DNA of 64,000 nucleotides from JAOPZW01 sp963835295 (GTDB lineage Bacteria; Actinomycetota; Thermoleophilia; Solirubrobacterales; Solirubrobacteraceae): positions 372,001 through 436,000 of the forward strand of contig CAWIEX010000012.1 in the NCBI GenBank assembly GCA_963835295.1, in the 5' to 3' direction. The position numbers and the translations under genes are program-made. The notes beneath the pieces were generated by a model. The model had not been told where the DNA came from. It did not search any database and saw nothing but the letters and a program-made list of their open reading frames with translations. This document shows, piece after piece, positions 16,755 to 25,223 of the stretch (position 1 is the first letter of the stretch; each line of letters begins with the position of its first letter).

Positions 16755-17113
16755 CTGAAGACCTGGCCGCCCTCGTCGCCGAGCCAGTCGAACATCGGAG
16801 TGCCGCCGGCCACGCGCGCGTTGGCCACGAAGCCATCGGCGTCGAGCCGGCGCGCGTTGACGCAGAACGGGCAGGCCAGCAGCTCGCCGCCGCCTGCGGC
16901 GAACTGCTCGAACAGGCGCTCCAGCGGCGGGCAGCCCTCGCACGCGACGGCCACGGCGTGGCCCGGCTCGGCCAGGCGAACCGCCTCCTTGGTCAGGAAG
17001 ATCGCAACCTCGCGACCGCGCTCGAGCGCGGCGCCCGCCACCAGGAAGGCGACGGTCACGCGCTCGGAGTCCTCGAGCCCGGTCGCCAGGTTGACCAGCA
17101 CTTTGTCGGCCAT
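16748..17113 (-). CDS. DsrE/DsrF-like family protein
   Basis: 121-residue protein with the DsrE pattern: KVLVNLATGLEDSERVTVAF, a helix-strand ALERGREVAIFLTKEAVRL, and a Cys-containing loop VACEGCPPLERL followed by LLACPFCVNAR. The Cys-x2-Cys motifs may handle sulfane sulfur or a redox change. ATG 17113 is chosen because GAAGGAGG lies 10 bases upstream on the minus strand; an ATG 66 bases further out lacks this. Function in this organism is unknown. Confidence 0.85.
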   Translation of the reverse strand: MADKVLVNLATGLEDSERVTVAFLVAGAALERGREVAIFLTKEAVRLAEPGHAVAVACEGCPPLERLFEQFAAGGGELLACPFCVNARRLDADGFVANARVAGGTPMFDWLGDEGGQVFSY

Positions 17114-17217
17114 GTCGATTCTGCCTCCTTCGTAGCGGGCGAAGGGGCCAGCATCGCGCCCGCGGCGCGACCGCGTCAATTCCCGGGGTTGCGGGGGGCG
17201 GCCGGTCCCGCGCCGCG

Positions 17218-17541
17218 CTAGGCGACGGCGGGCGCCGGCTCGGCCGCCAGGACGGCGTCGAGCAGGCCGGGGAAGCGCGCGTCGAGGTCGTCGCGGCGCA
17301 GCGTGAGCAAGCGGTGGGCGCCGTCGATGCGCGTCATGGTGATGCCGGCCTCGCGCAGGACCTTGAAGTGATGCGACGCCGTCGCCTTGGTCACGCCGAG
17401 GTCGAACGTCCCGCAGGCGCGCTCGCCCTCGACGGCCAGCGCGGCCACGACCTTGCGCCGGGCCGGGTCGCTCAGGGCATGCATGACCGCCGTCAGGTCG
17501 AGCTCGTCGCGGCCGGGGTGCAAGAGGTCTCCCATGGCCAC
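17218..17541 (-). CDS. ArsR-family transcriptional regulator
   Basis: 107-residue winged helix-turn-helix. ALSDPARRKVVAALAVEGE then TKATASHHFKVLREAGITMT is the typical ArsR core with the recognition helix. There is no obvious metal-binding CxC pair apart from a single Cys in ERACGTFDL. ATG 17535 is an alternative start six bases in. It is isolated between the DsrE gene and the permease gene on the same strand. Confidence 0.85.
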   Translation of the reverse strand: MAMGDLLHPGRDELDLTAVMHALSDPARRKVVAALAVEGERACGTFDLGVTKATASHHFKVLREAGITMTRIDGAHRLLTLRRDDLDARFPGLLDAVLAAEPAPAVA

Positions 17542-17581
17542 TCAGTGTACAAGGCGTTCGATGGTTCTCGAACTGAATGGC

Positions 17582-19084
17582 CTACGCCGCCGCGGGGCCG
17601 CCCTCGGGCACCGGCGGCGGCTCCTCGCCGCGCTGCAGGCGCGAGTGCGTGCGCCCGTACACGAAGTAGATGATCAGGCCGGCGACGAGCCAGCCGAAGA
17701 ACCGCAGCCAGGTCACACCCTCGAGCTTGGTCATCAGGTAGATGCACAGCAGGCCGCCGATGATCGGGAACCAGGGCACGAGCGGCACGCGGAACGAGCG
17801 CTCCATGTCGGGCGCGGTGTGGCGCAGGACGATGACGCCGATGTTGACGATCAGGAAGGCGAACAGCGTGCCGATGTTGACCAGCTTGGCGATCTCCGAG
17901 AGCGGCACGAAGGCGGCGATGATGGCCACCAGCACGCCGAAGGTCGCGGTGATGAGCGCGGGCGTCTGGCGCGGGCTGAGCTTGCCCACCCAGCGGGGCA
18001 CGAGCCCGTCGCGGCTCATCGCGAACATGATCCGCGTCTGGCCGTAGAGGACGGTGAGGGTCACGCTCGTGATGGCGATCAGCGCGCCCACCGAGAGGAT
18101 GTCGGCCGCCCAGTTGCCGACGCCGGCGCCGGCCTTCAGCGCATCGGCCAGCGGCGCGTCGGAGCCGGCGAGCTTGCTCTGCGGAGCGAGCCCGACGGTG
18201 ACGACGGCGACCACGATGTAGAGCAGCGTGCAGATCAGCAGCGCCCCGATGATCGCGAAGGGCAGGTCGCGGCTGGGGTTCTCGGCCTCCTCGCCCGACG
18301 TCGAGATCGCGTCGAAGCCGATGTAGGCGAAGAAGATCAGCGCCGCCGCGTCGACGGTCCCGTTGAACCCGTGCGGGGCCCAGGGCGAGAAGTTGTCGCC
18401 GTTGATCGAGCCGACGCCGACCACGACGAAGAAGATGAGGATGGCGACCTTCGTGATGACCATGAAGGTGTTCGTGCGCGCGCTCTCGCGCACGCCGTAG
18501 ATGAGCAGCGCCGACACGGCCAGCACGAGGAAGACGGCCGGCAGATTGGCGGTGCCGCCGTCACCGGGCGGCCCGGCGATCGACTCCGGGATGGTGATCC
18601 CGAAGAGCGAGTCCAGCAGCGACTTGAGGTAGCCGCCCCAGCCGACGGCGACCGCGGCCACCGCCACGCCGTACTCGAGGATCAGGTCCCAGCCGATGAT
18701 CCACGCGACGAGCTCGCCCAAGGTTGCGTAGCCGTAGGTGTACGCGCTGCCCGAGACCGGGATCGACGAGGCCAGCTCGGCGTAGGAGAAGGCCGAGAAC
18801 AGGCACGTGACCCCCGCCAGGGCGAACGAGATGATGATCGACGGGCCGGCATCGCCGATCGCCTCGCCGATGATGACGAAGATCCCCGTGCCGATGACCG
18901 CGCCGATGCCCAGCGCGGTGAGGTCGAGGACTCCGACAGCGCGCTTGAGGCCATGCTCGGGGTCGGCGGTGGCGTCGCGCAGCAGGGCGTCGTGGGACTT
19001 GCGGGCGAGGGCCCGGGCCGGGCGGCGGTGGCCATAGGGGACCGCATGCCCGGCCGGCGGACGGGGCAAACCGCGCTTCGACAC
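17582..19084 (-). CDS. APC-family amino acid permease (cationic amino acid transporter-like)
   Basis: About 500 residues with 12 or more membrane helices. The first helix carries GIGAVIGTGIFVIIGEA, the broken-helix substrate motif of the LeuT-fold APC family. Later FFAYIGFDAISTSGEEAENP is typical of the bacterial CAT/YfnA group that carries Lys, Arg or other amino acids. The start is uncertain: GTG 19084 is used because the sequence from there matches the family's short basic N-terminus; upstream in-frame codons run into the uvrB promoter. It is divergent from uvrB. Confidence 0.85.
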   Translation of the reverse strand: MSKRGLPRPPAGHAVPYGHRRPARALARKSHDALLRDATADPEHGLKRAVGVLDLTALGIGAVIGTGIFVIIGEAIGDAGPSIIISFALAGVTCLFSAFSYAELASSIPVSGSAYTYGYATLGELVAWIIGWDLILEYGVAVAAVAVGWGGYLKSLLDSLFGITIPESIAGPPGDGGTANLPAVFLVLAVSALLIYGVRESARTNTFMVITKVAILIFFVVVGVGSINGDNFSPWAPHGFNGTVDAAALIFFAYIGFDAISTSGEEAENPSRDLPFAIIGALLICTLLYIVVAVVTVGLAPQSKLAGSDAPLADALKAGAGVGNWAADILSVGALIAITSVTLTVLYGQTRIMFAMSRDGLVPRWVGKLSPRQTPALITATFGVLVAIIAAFVPLSEIAKLVNIGTLFAFLIVNIGVIVLRHTAPDMERSFRVPLVPWFPIIGGLLCIYLMTKLEGVTWLRFFGWLVAGLIIYFVYGRTHSRLQRGEEPPPVPEGGPAAA

Positions 19085-19114
19085 GGCCGCGGGCGGTCCG
19101 TCCGAGGGGGTCGC

Positions 19115-19120
19115 TAACGT
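19115..19120 (+). promoter_or_regulatory. Candidate -10 box of uvrB
   Basis: TAACGT ten bases before the GTG at 19131. I see no GAAC-N4-GTTC box here, unlike uvrA. Confidence 0.35.
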
Positions 19121-19130
19121 CTTGGGGTTC

Positions 19131-21155
19131 GTGCCCGAGTTTCGACTGGATCCCATCTTCACCCCCGCCGCCGATCAGCCCAAGGCGATCGACGGCATCG
19201 CCGAGGGCGTCGACGCCGGCGAGCGTTTCGTCACGCTGCTGGGCGCCACCGGCACCGGCAAGACGATGACGATGGCGGGCGTCATCGAGCGCGTGCAGAA
19301 GCCCTCGCTCGTGCTCGCCCACAACAAGACGCTGGCCGCGCAGCTGTGCAACGAGTTCCGTACCTTCTTCCCCGACAACGCGGTCGAGTACTTCGTCTCC
19401 TACTACGACTACTACCAGCCCGAGGCCTACGTCCCGTCCAAGGACCTCTACATCGAGAAGGACTCGGCCATCAACCAGGAGGTCGACCGGCTGCGCCACG
19501 CCGCCACGGCCGCGCTCTTCGCGCGCCGCGACGTGATCATCGTGGCCAGCGTGTCGGCCATCTTCGGCCTCGGCTCGCCGCAGACCTACGACGACAACCT
19601 GCAGGTCCTGCGCAAGGGCGACATGATCGATCGCGACAAGCTGCTGCGCAAGCTCGTCTCGATCCAGTACTCGCGCAACGACCAGGTGCTGGGCCGCGGC
19701 AGCTTCCGCGTGCGCGGCGAGGCCCTCGAGATCTTCCCCGCCTACGCCGAGTCCGCCTACCGCGCCACGCTCTTCGGCGACGAGATCGAGCGCCTGCAGC
19801 ACTTCGACCCGCTCACGGGCGAGCTCATCGAGGACGACCTCGAGCACGTCGCGATCTGGCCGGCCACGCACTACAACGTCCGCGAGGGCACGGTCGAGGC
19901 GGCCGTGGAGGAGATCGGGCGCGAGCTCAACGCGCGCTGCGCCGAGCTCGAGGCCGAGGGCAAGCTGCTCGAGAGCCACCGCCTGCGCCAGCGCACGCAG
20001 TACGACATGGAGATGCTGCGCGAGATGGGCTTCTGCAACGGCATCGAGAACTACTCGCGGATCCTCGACGGGCGCAGCCCCGGCGATCGGCCCTACTGCC
20101 TGCTCGACTACTACCCCGACGACTTCCTCTGCTTCATCGACGAGTCCCATCAGACCGTGCCGCAGATCGGCGGCATGCACGAGGGCGACCGCTCGCGCAA
20201 GCAGACCCTCGTCGACTACGGCTTCCGGTTGCCCAGCGCATTGGACAACCGCCCGCAGACGTTCGACGAGTTCCTCACCATCACGCCGCAGATGGTCTTC
20301 GTCTCCGCCACCCCGGGCGAGTACGAGCGCTCGCACTCGGCCCGCGTCGTCGAGCAGATCGTGCGCCCGACGGGCGTCGTGGACCCGGCCGTCGAGGTGC
20401 GCGAGACGCGCAACCAGATCGACGACCTCATGAACGAGTGCCGCCTGCGCGTCGAGCGCAACGAGCGCGTGCTGGTGACCACGCTGACCAAGAAGATGAG
20501 CGAGGACCTCACCGACTACCTGCTGGAGATGGGCTTCAAGGTCCGCTACCTGCACTCCGAGGTCGACACGCTCGAACGCATCCAGATCATCCGCGACCTG
20601 CGCCTGGGCGAGTACGACGTCCTCGTGGGCGTCAACCTCCTGCGCGAGGGGCTCGACCTGCCCGAGGTCTCGCTCGTGGCGATCCTCGACGCCGACAAGG
20701 AGGGCTTCCTGCGCGGCGAGACGTCGCTCATCCAGACCATCGGGCGAGCGGCGCGCAACATCGAGGGCACCGTCCTCATGTACGCCGACAAGGAGACCGC
20801 GGCGATGCGCGCGGCGATCAGCGAGACCGACCGCCGCCGCGCGATCCAGCTCGCCTACAACGAGGAGCACGGGATCACGGCGGCGACCATCGTCAAGGGC
20901 ATCAGCGACATCGCCGAGTTCCTGCAGGCCGAGGGCAAGACGCCCAAGGGCCGCCGGCGCGCGGAGCGCGGCCGGGGCAAGGCGAAGGACATGTCCCTCA
21001 GCGAGATCGAGAAGACGATCATCGAGCTCGAGGAGGAGATGCTCGCCGCGGCCGACGACCTGCGCTTCGAGTACGCCGCGCGCCTGCGCGACGAGATCCG
21101 CGAGCTGCGCCGCGAGCTCGTGGCGATGCGCGAGTACGAGGCGCCGGCCTCCTAG
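19131..21155 (+). CDS. uvrB: Excinuclease ABC subunit B
   Basis: Helicase-like damage-verification subunit of nucleotide excision repair, about 674 residues. Walker A LLGATGTGKTMTMAG, the beta-hairpin region EYFVSYYDYYQPEAYVP, the DExx-type CFIDESHQTVPQIG, helicase motif VGVNLLREGLDLPEVSLVAI, and the C-terminal UVR domain (ELEEEMLAAADDLRFEYAAR) that contacts UvrC. GTG 19131 gives MPEFRLDPIFTPAADQPKAI; a TTG nine bases upstream is possible. The stop shares CTAG (21152-21155) with the convergent peptidase gene. Confidence 0.96.
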   Translation: MPEFRLDPIFTPAADQPKAIDGIAEGVDAGERFVTLLGATGTGKTMTMAGVIERVQKPSLVLAHNKTLAAQLCNEFRTFFPDNAVEYFVSYYDYYQPEAYVPSKDLYIEKDSAINQEVDRLRHAATAALFARRDVIIVASVSAIFGLGSPQTYDDNLQVLRKGDMIDRDKLLRKLVSIQYSRNDQVLGRGSFRVRGEALEIFPAYAESAYRATLFGDEIERLQHFDPLTGELIEDDLEHVAIWPATHYNVREGTVEAAVEEIGRELNARCAELEAEGKLLESHRLRQRTQYDMEMLREMGFCNGIENYSRILDGRSPGDRPYCLLDYYPDDFLCFIDESHQTVPQIGGMHEGDRSRKQTLVDYGFRLPSALDNRPQTFDEFLTITPQMVFVSATPGEYERSHSARVVEQIVRPTGVVDPAVEVRETRNQIDDLMNECRLRVERNERVLVTTLTKKMSEDLTDYLLEMGFKVRYLHSEVDTLERIQIIRDLRLGEYDVLVGVNLLREGLDLPEVSLVAILDADKEGFLRGETSLIQTIGRAARNIEGTVLMYADKETAAMRAAISETDRRRAIQLAYNEEHGITAATIVKGISDIAEFLQAEGKTPKGRRRAERGRGKAKDMSLSEIEKTIIELEEEMLAAADDLRFEYAARLRDEIRELRRELVAMREYEAPAS

Positions 21156-21949
21156 GCCGGCGCGTCCTGGGCGGCGGCCTCATAGGTGACGGCGAAGGCG
21201 TCGCCGGCGGGCGAGAGGCTCGCGGGCGCCGCCGTGCCGGCCCCCAGGTCGGTCGTGAGGCGCAGGCCTCGCGCCCTGGTGGAGAGGGTGATCGCGACGG
21301 CCGACCACGCCGGGTCGGTGATGGTGCCGGTGTGGCCCGTGGCGCTCGTGGCCTTGACGCTGGCGAAGCTGGTGGTGCCGAAGTTCGCCAGCGGCAGCGC
21401 GCGGCAGCTGCCGTTGTCGCCGCACGCCGACGGGGCCTCGACGATCCACTCGGCCGAGCTGATGTCGACCGCCGCGACGTCGAGCTGCTTGGTGAACGAG
21501 GTGCCGCGCGTGCGGTCGGCGATGAAGAGCTTCACGGAGCGGCCCGAGACGGCGACGCTGGCCGACATGACGTCACCGGGGCGCACCGTGAGGCCCAGCT
21601 TCACCGGGGCCGCCGGCACGATCTCGTACCAGGCCGAGTAGTAGCCCTTGCCACCCGCGCAGTCGGCCTCGGTGCCGACCTGCTCGAGCGCCTTCGAGGT
21701 GGTGTGCAGGCCGCCGAGGCCGAGCCAGACGGCCGAGTAGCGCCGGCCGCCCGAGCCGCAGTGGGCGGCGGGGGCGATCCAGGTGCCGCTCACGTGGCGG
21801 AACGCGGTCCCGGGCTCGCTCGTGGCGTAGCCGGCCCAGTTCGAGCTCGTGGTCGCCCACGTCGACGCGCTCGCGCCGGTTGGTGGCGCCAGGGCGAGCA
21901 GCGCGGCGATGAGCGTCACTGAGAGGGCGATCCGGGGAGCCACGCTCAC
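21152..21949 (-). CDS. Secreted G1-family (eqolisin-like) glutamic endopeptidase
   Basis: 265 residues. A Sec signal peptide (about 1-29, RIALSVTLIAALLALAPPTGASA) is followed by the G1 signature SSNWAGY at 35-41 and a beta-rich domain. The catalytic pair of the family, Gln and Glu, aligns with Gln90 in ALEQVGTEADC and Glu167 in SAEWIVEAPSACG. Paired Cys residues (97, 176, 182 and others) suggest extracellular disulfides. Best known from fungi, where these enzymes act in acid. The substrate is unknown; a secreted protease acting at low pH is the inference. Confidence 0.85.
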   Translation of the reverse strand: MSVAPRIALSVTLIAALLALAPPTGASASTWATTSSNWAGYATSEPGTAFRHVSGTWIAPAAHCGSGGRRYSAVWLGLGGLHTTSKALEQVGTEADCAGGKGYYSAWYEIVPAAPVKLGLTVRPGDVMSASVAVSGRSVKLFIADRTRGTSFTKQLDVAAVDISSAEWIVEAPSACGDNGSCRALPLANFGTTSFASVKATSATGHTGTITDPAWSAVAITLSTRARGLRLTTDLGAGTAAPASLSPAGDAFAVTYEAAAQDAPA

Positions 21950-22000
21950 CAGGATCGCCCCTCAGGACAAGAGCCACCTAAGAGATCGCTGGAGATCTCG

Positions 22001-22561
22001 CTAGGCGAGCGACGGCGCCAGCTCGGTCGGCTGCAGGTCGCGTCCGCGGCGCTCGGCCACCCAGGCAAGCGGCGCGAGCGCCGCGCGGACCGCGAGCGGC
22101 GGCGGGAAGGGGGCGCGCACCTCGCGACGGAACTCGCGCACGAAGAGCGCCAGGTCAAACGGCTTCGGCATGCCCGAGCGCAGGCAGCGGCCCTCCCTCG
22201 CCAGCGTGATCACGGTCTCCAAGAGCCGCTCCATCTCGAGGGCGGGGCGAACCTCGACGAGGACGTGGGCGGGCTCGTCGCCGGCGTTCTCGAAACGGTG
22301 CACGCGGCCCGCGGGAACCACCACGGTCTCGCCCGGCCCTGCGACAACCCGCTTGAGGCCGAGGCGGAAGGCCAGCGTGCCGCTGACGACCTCGAAGCGC
22401 TCCTCCTGCTCGGGGTGCACGTGGGCGCCCGGGACGGCGCCGGCGGGGGCCAGCACGAGCTCGAAGGCGAGCAGCTCGCCGTCGGTGTCGACTGCGGTCT
22501 GGCGGAAGGTGATCTTCTCGCCGCTGATGGGGTTCTCGAGGACCTGCCCTGCGTGCGCCAT
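22001..22561 (-). CDS. Cupin-domain protein
   Basis: 186 residues. The cupin-2 core lies in the first 110 residues: PGAHVHPEQEERFEVVSGTL carries the HxH-(x4)-E metal ligands of motif 1, and PAGRVHRFENAGDEPAHVLV is motif 2 with its His. A C-terminal helical extension of about 70 residues includes a positively charged region. It is a single-domain cupin of unknown substrate. It is divergent from mutY, with 145 bp between. Confidence 0.8.
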   Translation of the reverse strand: MAHAGQVLENPISGEKITFRQTAVDTDGELLAFELVLAPAGAVPGAHVHPEQEERFEVVSGTLAFRLGLKRVVAGPGETVVVPAGRVHRFENAGDEPAHVLVEVRPALEMERLLETVITLAREGRCLRSGMPKPFDLALFVREFRREVRAPFPPPLAVRAALAPLAWVAERRGRDLQPTELAPSLA

Positions 22562-22694
22562 CTCGTGTGCTCCGTAGTCGTAAATCGAGGTGGGGCCAAG
22601 CTACGGTCGGGCGGCGGCCGCGTCGTCGGCCGCAGTGACGGTCTGCGGTCCGTCGCTGAGTCGATCGTCGATCGGCCTCCAGGATGAGCGCCGA

Positions 22695-22700
22695 TAGGCT
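22695..22700 (+). promoter_or_regulatory. Candidate -10 box of mutY
   Basis: TAGGCT six bases before the GTG at 22707. The same hexamer precedes the DivIVA-like gene, the glycosyltransferase at 58825 and, on the minus strand, the Pit operon. Confidence 0.4.
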
Positions 22701-22706
22701 CGGCGG

Positions 22707-23450
22707 GTGGTGCACCTCCTCCTGGAGTGGTACGAGCGCGAGCGCCGCGACCTGCCGTGGCGCCGGACCCGGGACCCCTACGCGATCCTCGTGTCGGAGG
22801 TCATGCTCCAGCAGACGCAGGTCGCCCGGGTGGTCCCGCGCTACGAGGCGTGGCTGGCGCGCTGGCCGACCGCCGAGGCGCTGGCGGGCGCGACCCTCGA
22901 GGCGGTGCTGCGCGAGTGGGTCGGCCTCGGCTACAACCGCCGCGCGATGCGCCTCTGGGAGGCGGCGCGGGTGGTGGCCCGCGACGGGTGGCCCGAGCGC
23001 CTGCAGGACCTGCCCGGCGTCGGGCCCTATACGGCGGCCGCGGTCGGCTCGTTCGCCTTCGGGCGCCAGGAGGTCGCGCTCGACACCAACGCGCGGCGAC
23101 TGTTCGCACGGCTGGGGGCGGCGCTGGTCCCGCCGCCGGGCCGTGCCGCTGACTTCAACCAGGCGACGATGGAGCTCGGGGCCACGGTGTGCACGGCGCG
23201 GGCGCCGCGGTGCGGCGCCTGCCCGCTGCGCGCGGGCTGCGACGGCCCCGAGACGCCGGCTCCGCGCGTCCGTGCCCGCGAGCGCTTCGAGGACTCCAAC
23301 CGCTGGGCCCGCGGCCGCGTGGTGGCGGCGCTGGCGGCGGGGGAGGGCGTGCCGCGCGACCTCGCGCCCGACCGCCTGCAGCCCGCCCTGCAGGGCCTCT
23401 TGCGCGACGGGCTGATCAGGCGGGTCGTGGGCGGCTACGCGCTAGGCTGA
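22707..23450 (+). CDS. mutY: A/G-specific adenine glycosylase MutY (short form)
   Basis: Removes adenine mispaired with 8-oxoguanine. 247 residues. The HhH-GPD domain has LPWRRTRDPYAILVSEVMLQ with catalytic Glu31, the hairpin LPGVGPYTAAAVGSFAFG and catalytic Asp126 in VALDTNARR. The iron-sulfur cluster ligands are Cys162, 169, 172 and 178 (C-x6-C-x2-C-x5-C). The NUDIX-like C-terminal domain that reads 8-oxoG in E. coli MutY is absent, replaced by a short winged-helix-like tail. Its last codons contain the -10 box of the next gene. Confidence 0.92.
   Translation: MVHLLLEWYERERRDLPWRRTRDPYAILVSEVMLQQTQVARVVPRYEAWLARWPTAEALAGATLEAVLREWVGLGYNRRAMRLWEAARVVARDGWPERLQDLPGVGPYTAAAVGSFAFGRQEVALDTNARRLFARLGAALVPPPGRAADFNQATMELGATVCTARAPRCGACPLRAGCDGPETPAPRVRARERFEDSNRWARGRVVAALAAGEGVPRDLAPDRLQPALQGLLRDGLIRRVVGGYALG
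23443..23448 (+). promoter_or_regulatory. Candidate -10 box of the DivIVA-like gene inside the mutY 3' end
   Basis: TAGGCT nine bases before GTG 23458, overlapping the last mutY codons. The gene could have its own promoter as well as read-through from mutY. Confidence 0.35.
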
Positions 23451-23457
23451 GCGGGCC

Positions 23458-24176
23458 GTGGCCCTGGATCGCCAGACGATCGTGCGGGACGACTTCCCCA
23501 GCAACCGCCGGGGGTACGACCCGGCCGCGGTCGCCGCCCATCTCGACCGGATCGCCGACGCGGTCGACGACCTGCGCCGCCGGGCCGCGGCGCCCGCGCC
23601 GCTGTCCGCGCAGGCCGGCGAGCAGGTCAAGGCGATCGTCGAGGCCGCCGAGCGCGGCGCCCAGGAGATCCGCGAGGCCGCGCAGGCCGAGGCGCGCGAG
23701 CACGTCGCGAACGTCACCGCGGCGGCCGATCGGCTGCGCGAGCGCATCGAGCAGATGGAGCGTGACATGACGCAGCTCGTCATCGACCTGCGCGAGGGCG
23801 CCGACCGCCTGCGCGGGGACCTCGACGAGCTGCAGGCCGGCACCGACGAGCTCTCCACCGCCCGCGGGGCGACGCTCGCTGCGTCCGCGCCGGCGCCGCC
23901 CGAGCCGCGCGTCGTGGCACCCACCCCCGAGCCGCCCGCCGCCGCGCCCGAGCCCCCCGCGCCGGAGCCCGCTGCGGCGCCCGGGCCCCCGCGCCGGAGC
24001 CGCCTGCGACGCCCGGGGCGAAGGACGGCGACAGCGCGGCCGCGCGCATCGTCGCGCTCGACATGGCCCTGTCGGGCACGTCGCGCGAGGACACCGACCG
24101 CTACCTGGCCGAGAACTACGACCTGCCCGACCGCGCGGCGCTGCTCGACGAGGTCTACGCGGCCGCGGGGAGCTAG
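23458..24176 (+). CDS. DivIVA-domain coiled-coil protein, frameshifted
   Basis: The N-terminus (VRDDFPSNRRGYDPAAVAAH) matches the DivIVA/Wag31 membrane-curvature motif with its YDPxxVxxHL pattern. A long coiled coil rich in Ala, Glu and Arg follows (about 30-150), then a Pro/Glu/Ala linker. As read, the frame then becomes Arg-rich. The next frame gives DMALSGTSREDTDRYLAENY and ends EVYAAAGS at 24176. One extra C in the run 23986-23990 restores a 239-residue protein. A role in polar growth, septation or scaffold formation is inferred from the fold only. The restored stop shares CTAG with the convergent amidohydrolase gene. Confidence 0.8.
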
Positions 24177-25144
24177 GCCAGCCCCAGCAGGCGCTCCGCG
24201 TTGCCGTGGGCGATGCGCTCGCGGTCGTCGGGGCTCAGCGGCGCGGTGTCGAGCAGGCGACGGCCGTCCTCGTTGGGGGCATAGGGCCAGTCGACCGAGA
24301 AGAGGACGCGCTCGGCGCCGAAGACCATGAGCGTGCACAGCAGCGGCGGCAGCGTGAAGAGGCCGCTGGTGGTGATGTGGACGTTGGCGAGGATGTACTC
24401 GGACGGCATGCGGTCCAGGCCGGTCACCTTGGGCGGCAGGTTGTCGTCGACGCGCGCGAGCATGAACGGCAGCATCTCGCCCATGTGGCCGACCACCAGC
24501 TTGAGCTCGGGATGGCGATCGAAGACGCCGCCGAGGACCATGCGCAGGACGTGCAGGCCGGTCTCGGCGTGCCAGCCCCACGCGGCCGCGCTGAGGAACC
24601 AGGACACCGCCGGGTTGAACCCCGTGTAGTAGGCGTCGCGGACCGCCGCCACGGGCTCGGTGGGGTGCAAATAGAGCGGCACGCCGAGGCGCTCGAAGCG
24701 CGCGAGCAGCACGTCGAAGGCCGGGTCGTCGAGGAAGCGCCCGCTGGTGTGGCCGTTGACCATCGCGCCCTTCATCCCGAGCTCGCTGACCGCGCGCTCC
24801 AGCTCGTCCGCTGCCGCGCTCGGGCCCGGCGTGGGGAGCGTGGCAAAGGCGGCGAAGCGGTCGGGGTGCTCGGCGACCGCGCGCGCAAGCTGGTCGTTGG
24901 ACTCGCGCGCGAGGGCGACGGCGGCCTCGGCGTCCTCGAGGTGCTGTACGGCGGGCGTGGTGTGGCTGATGACCTGCAGGTCGATGCCTGCGGCGTCCAT
25001 GGCCGCCAGCCGCCTCTCGCCCAGGTCCTCGAGGTTGGCCGCCAGCGGCGACTCGGGCGCCGTGGTGTCGGGATTGCGCAGCGCACCGATGGCCTCGGCG
25101 ACGGCGGGGGTCCAGAAGTGCTCCTCCAGAGCGATGACGCGCAT
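24173..25144 (-). CDS. Amidohydrolase-superfamily decarboxylase-like enzyme
   Basis: 323-residue TIM-barrel metalloenzyme of the ACMSD / gamma-resorcylate decarboxylase group. The N-terminal E-x-H in ALEEHFWTP (residues 7 and 9), His in VPLYLHPTEP, His in LVVGHMGEMLPFM and Asp in VLFSVDWPYA occupy the metal and catalytic positions. These enzymes decarboxylate hydroxybenzoates or related acids; the actual substrate is not known. ATG 25144 begins MRVIALEEHF; an ATG nine bases upstream is equally possible. Confidence 0.87.
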   Translation of the reverse strand: MRVIALEEHFWTPAVAEAIGALRNPDTTAPESPLAANLEDLGERRLAAMDAAGIDLQVISHTTPAVQHLEDAEAAVALARESNDQLARAVAEHPDRFAAFATLPTPGPSAAADELERAVSELGMKGAMVNGHTSGRFLDDPAFDVLLARFERLGVPLYLHPTEPVAAVRDAYYTGFNPAVSWFLSAAAWGWHAETGLHVLRMVLGGVFDRHPELKLVVGHMGEMLPFMLARVDDNLPPKVTGLDRMPSEYILANVHITTSGLFTLPPLLCTLMVFGAERVLFSVDWPYAPNEDGRRLLDTAPLSPDDRERIAHGNAERLLGLA

Positions 25145-25223
25145 GGCGCGCATCTTCGCGATCTGTTGCCTTGGGCGGCGTCCGGCGGCGCAACCCCGCG
25201 GGCTGGCGTGCGTTGTGGTGAGG

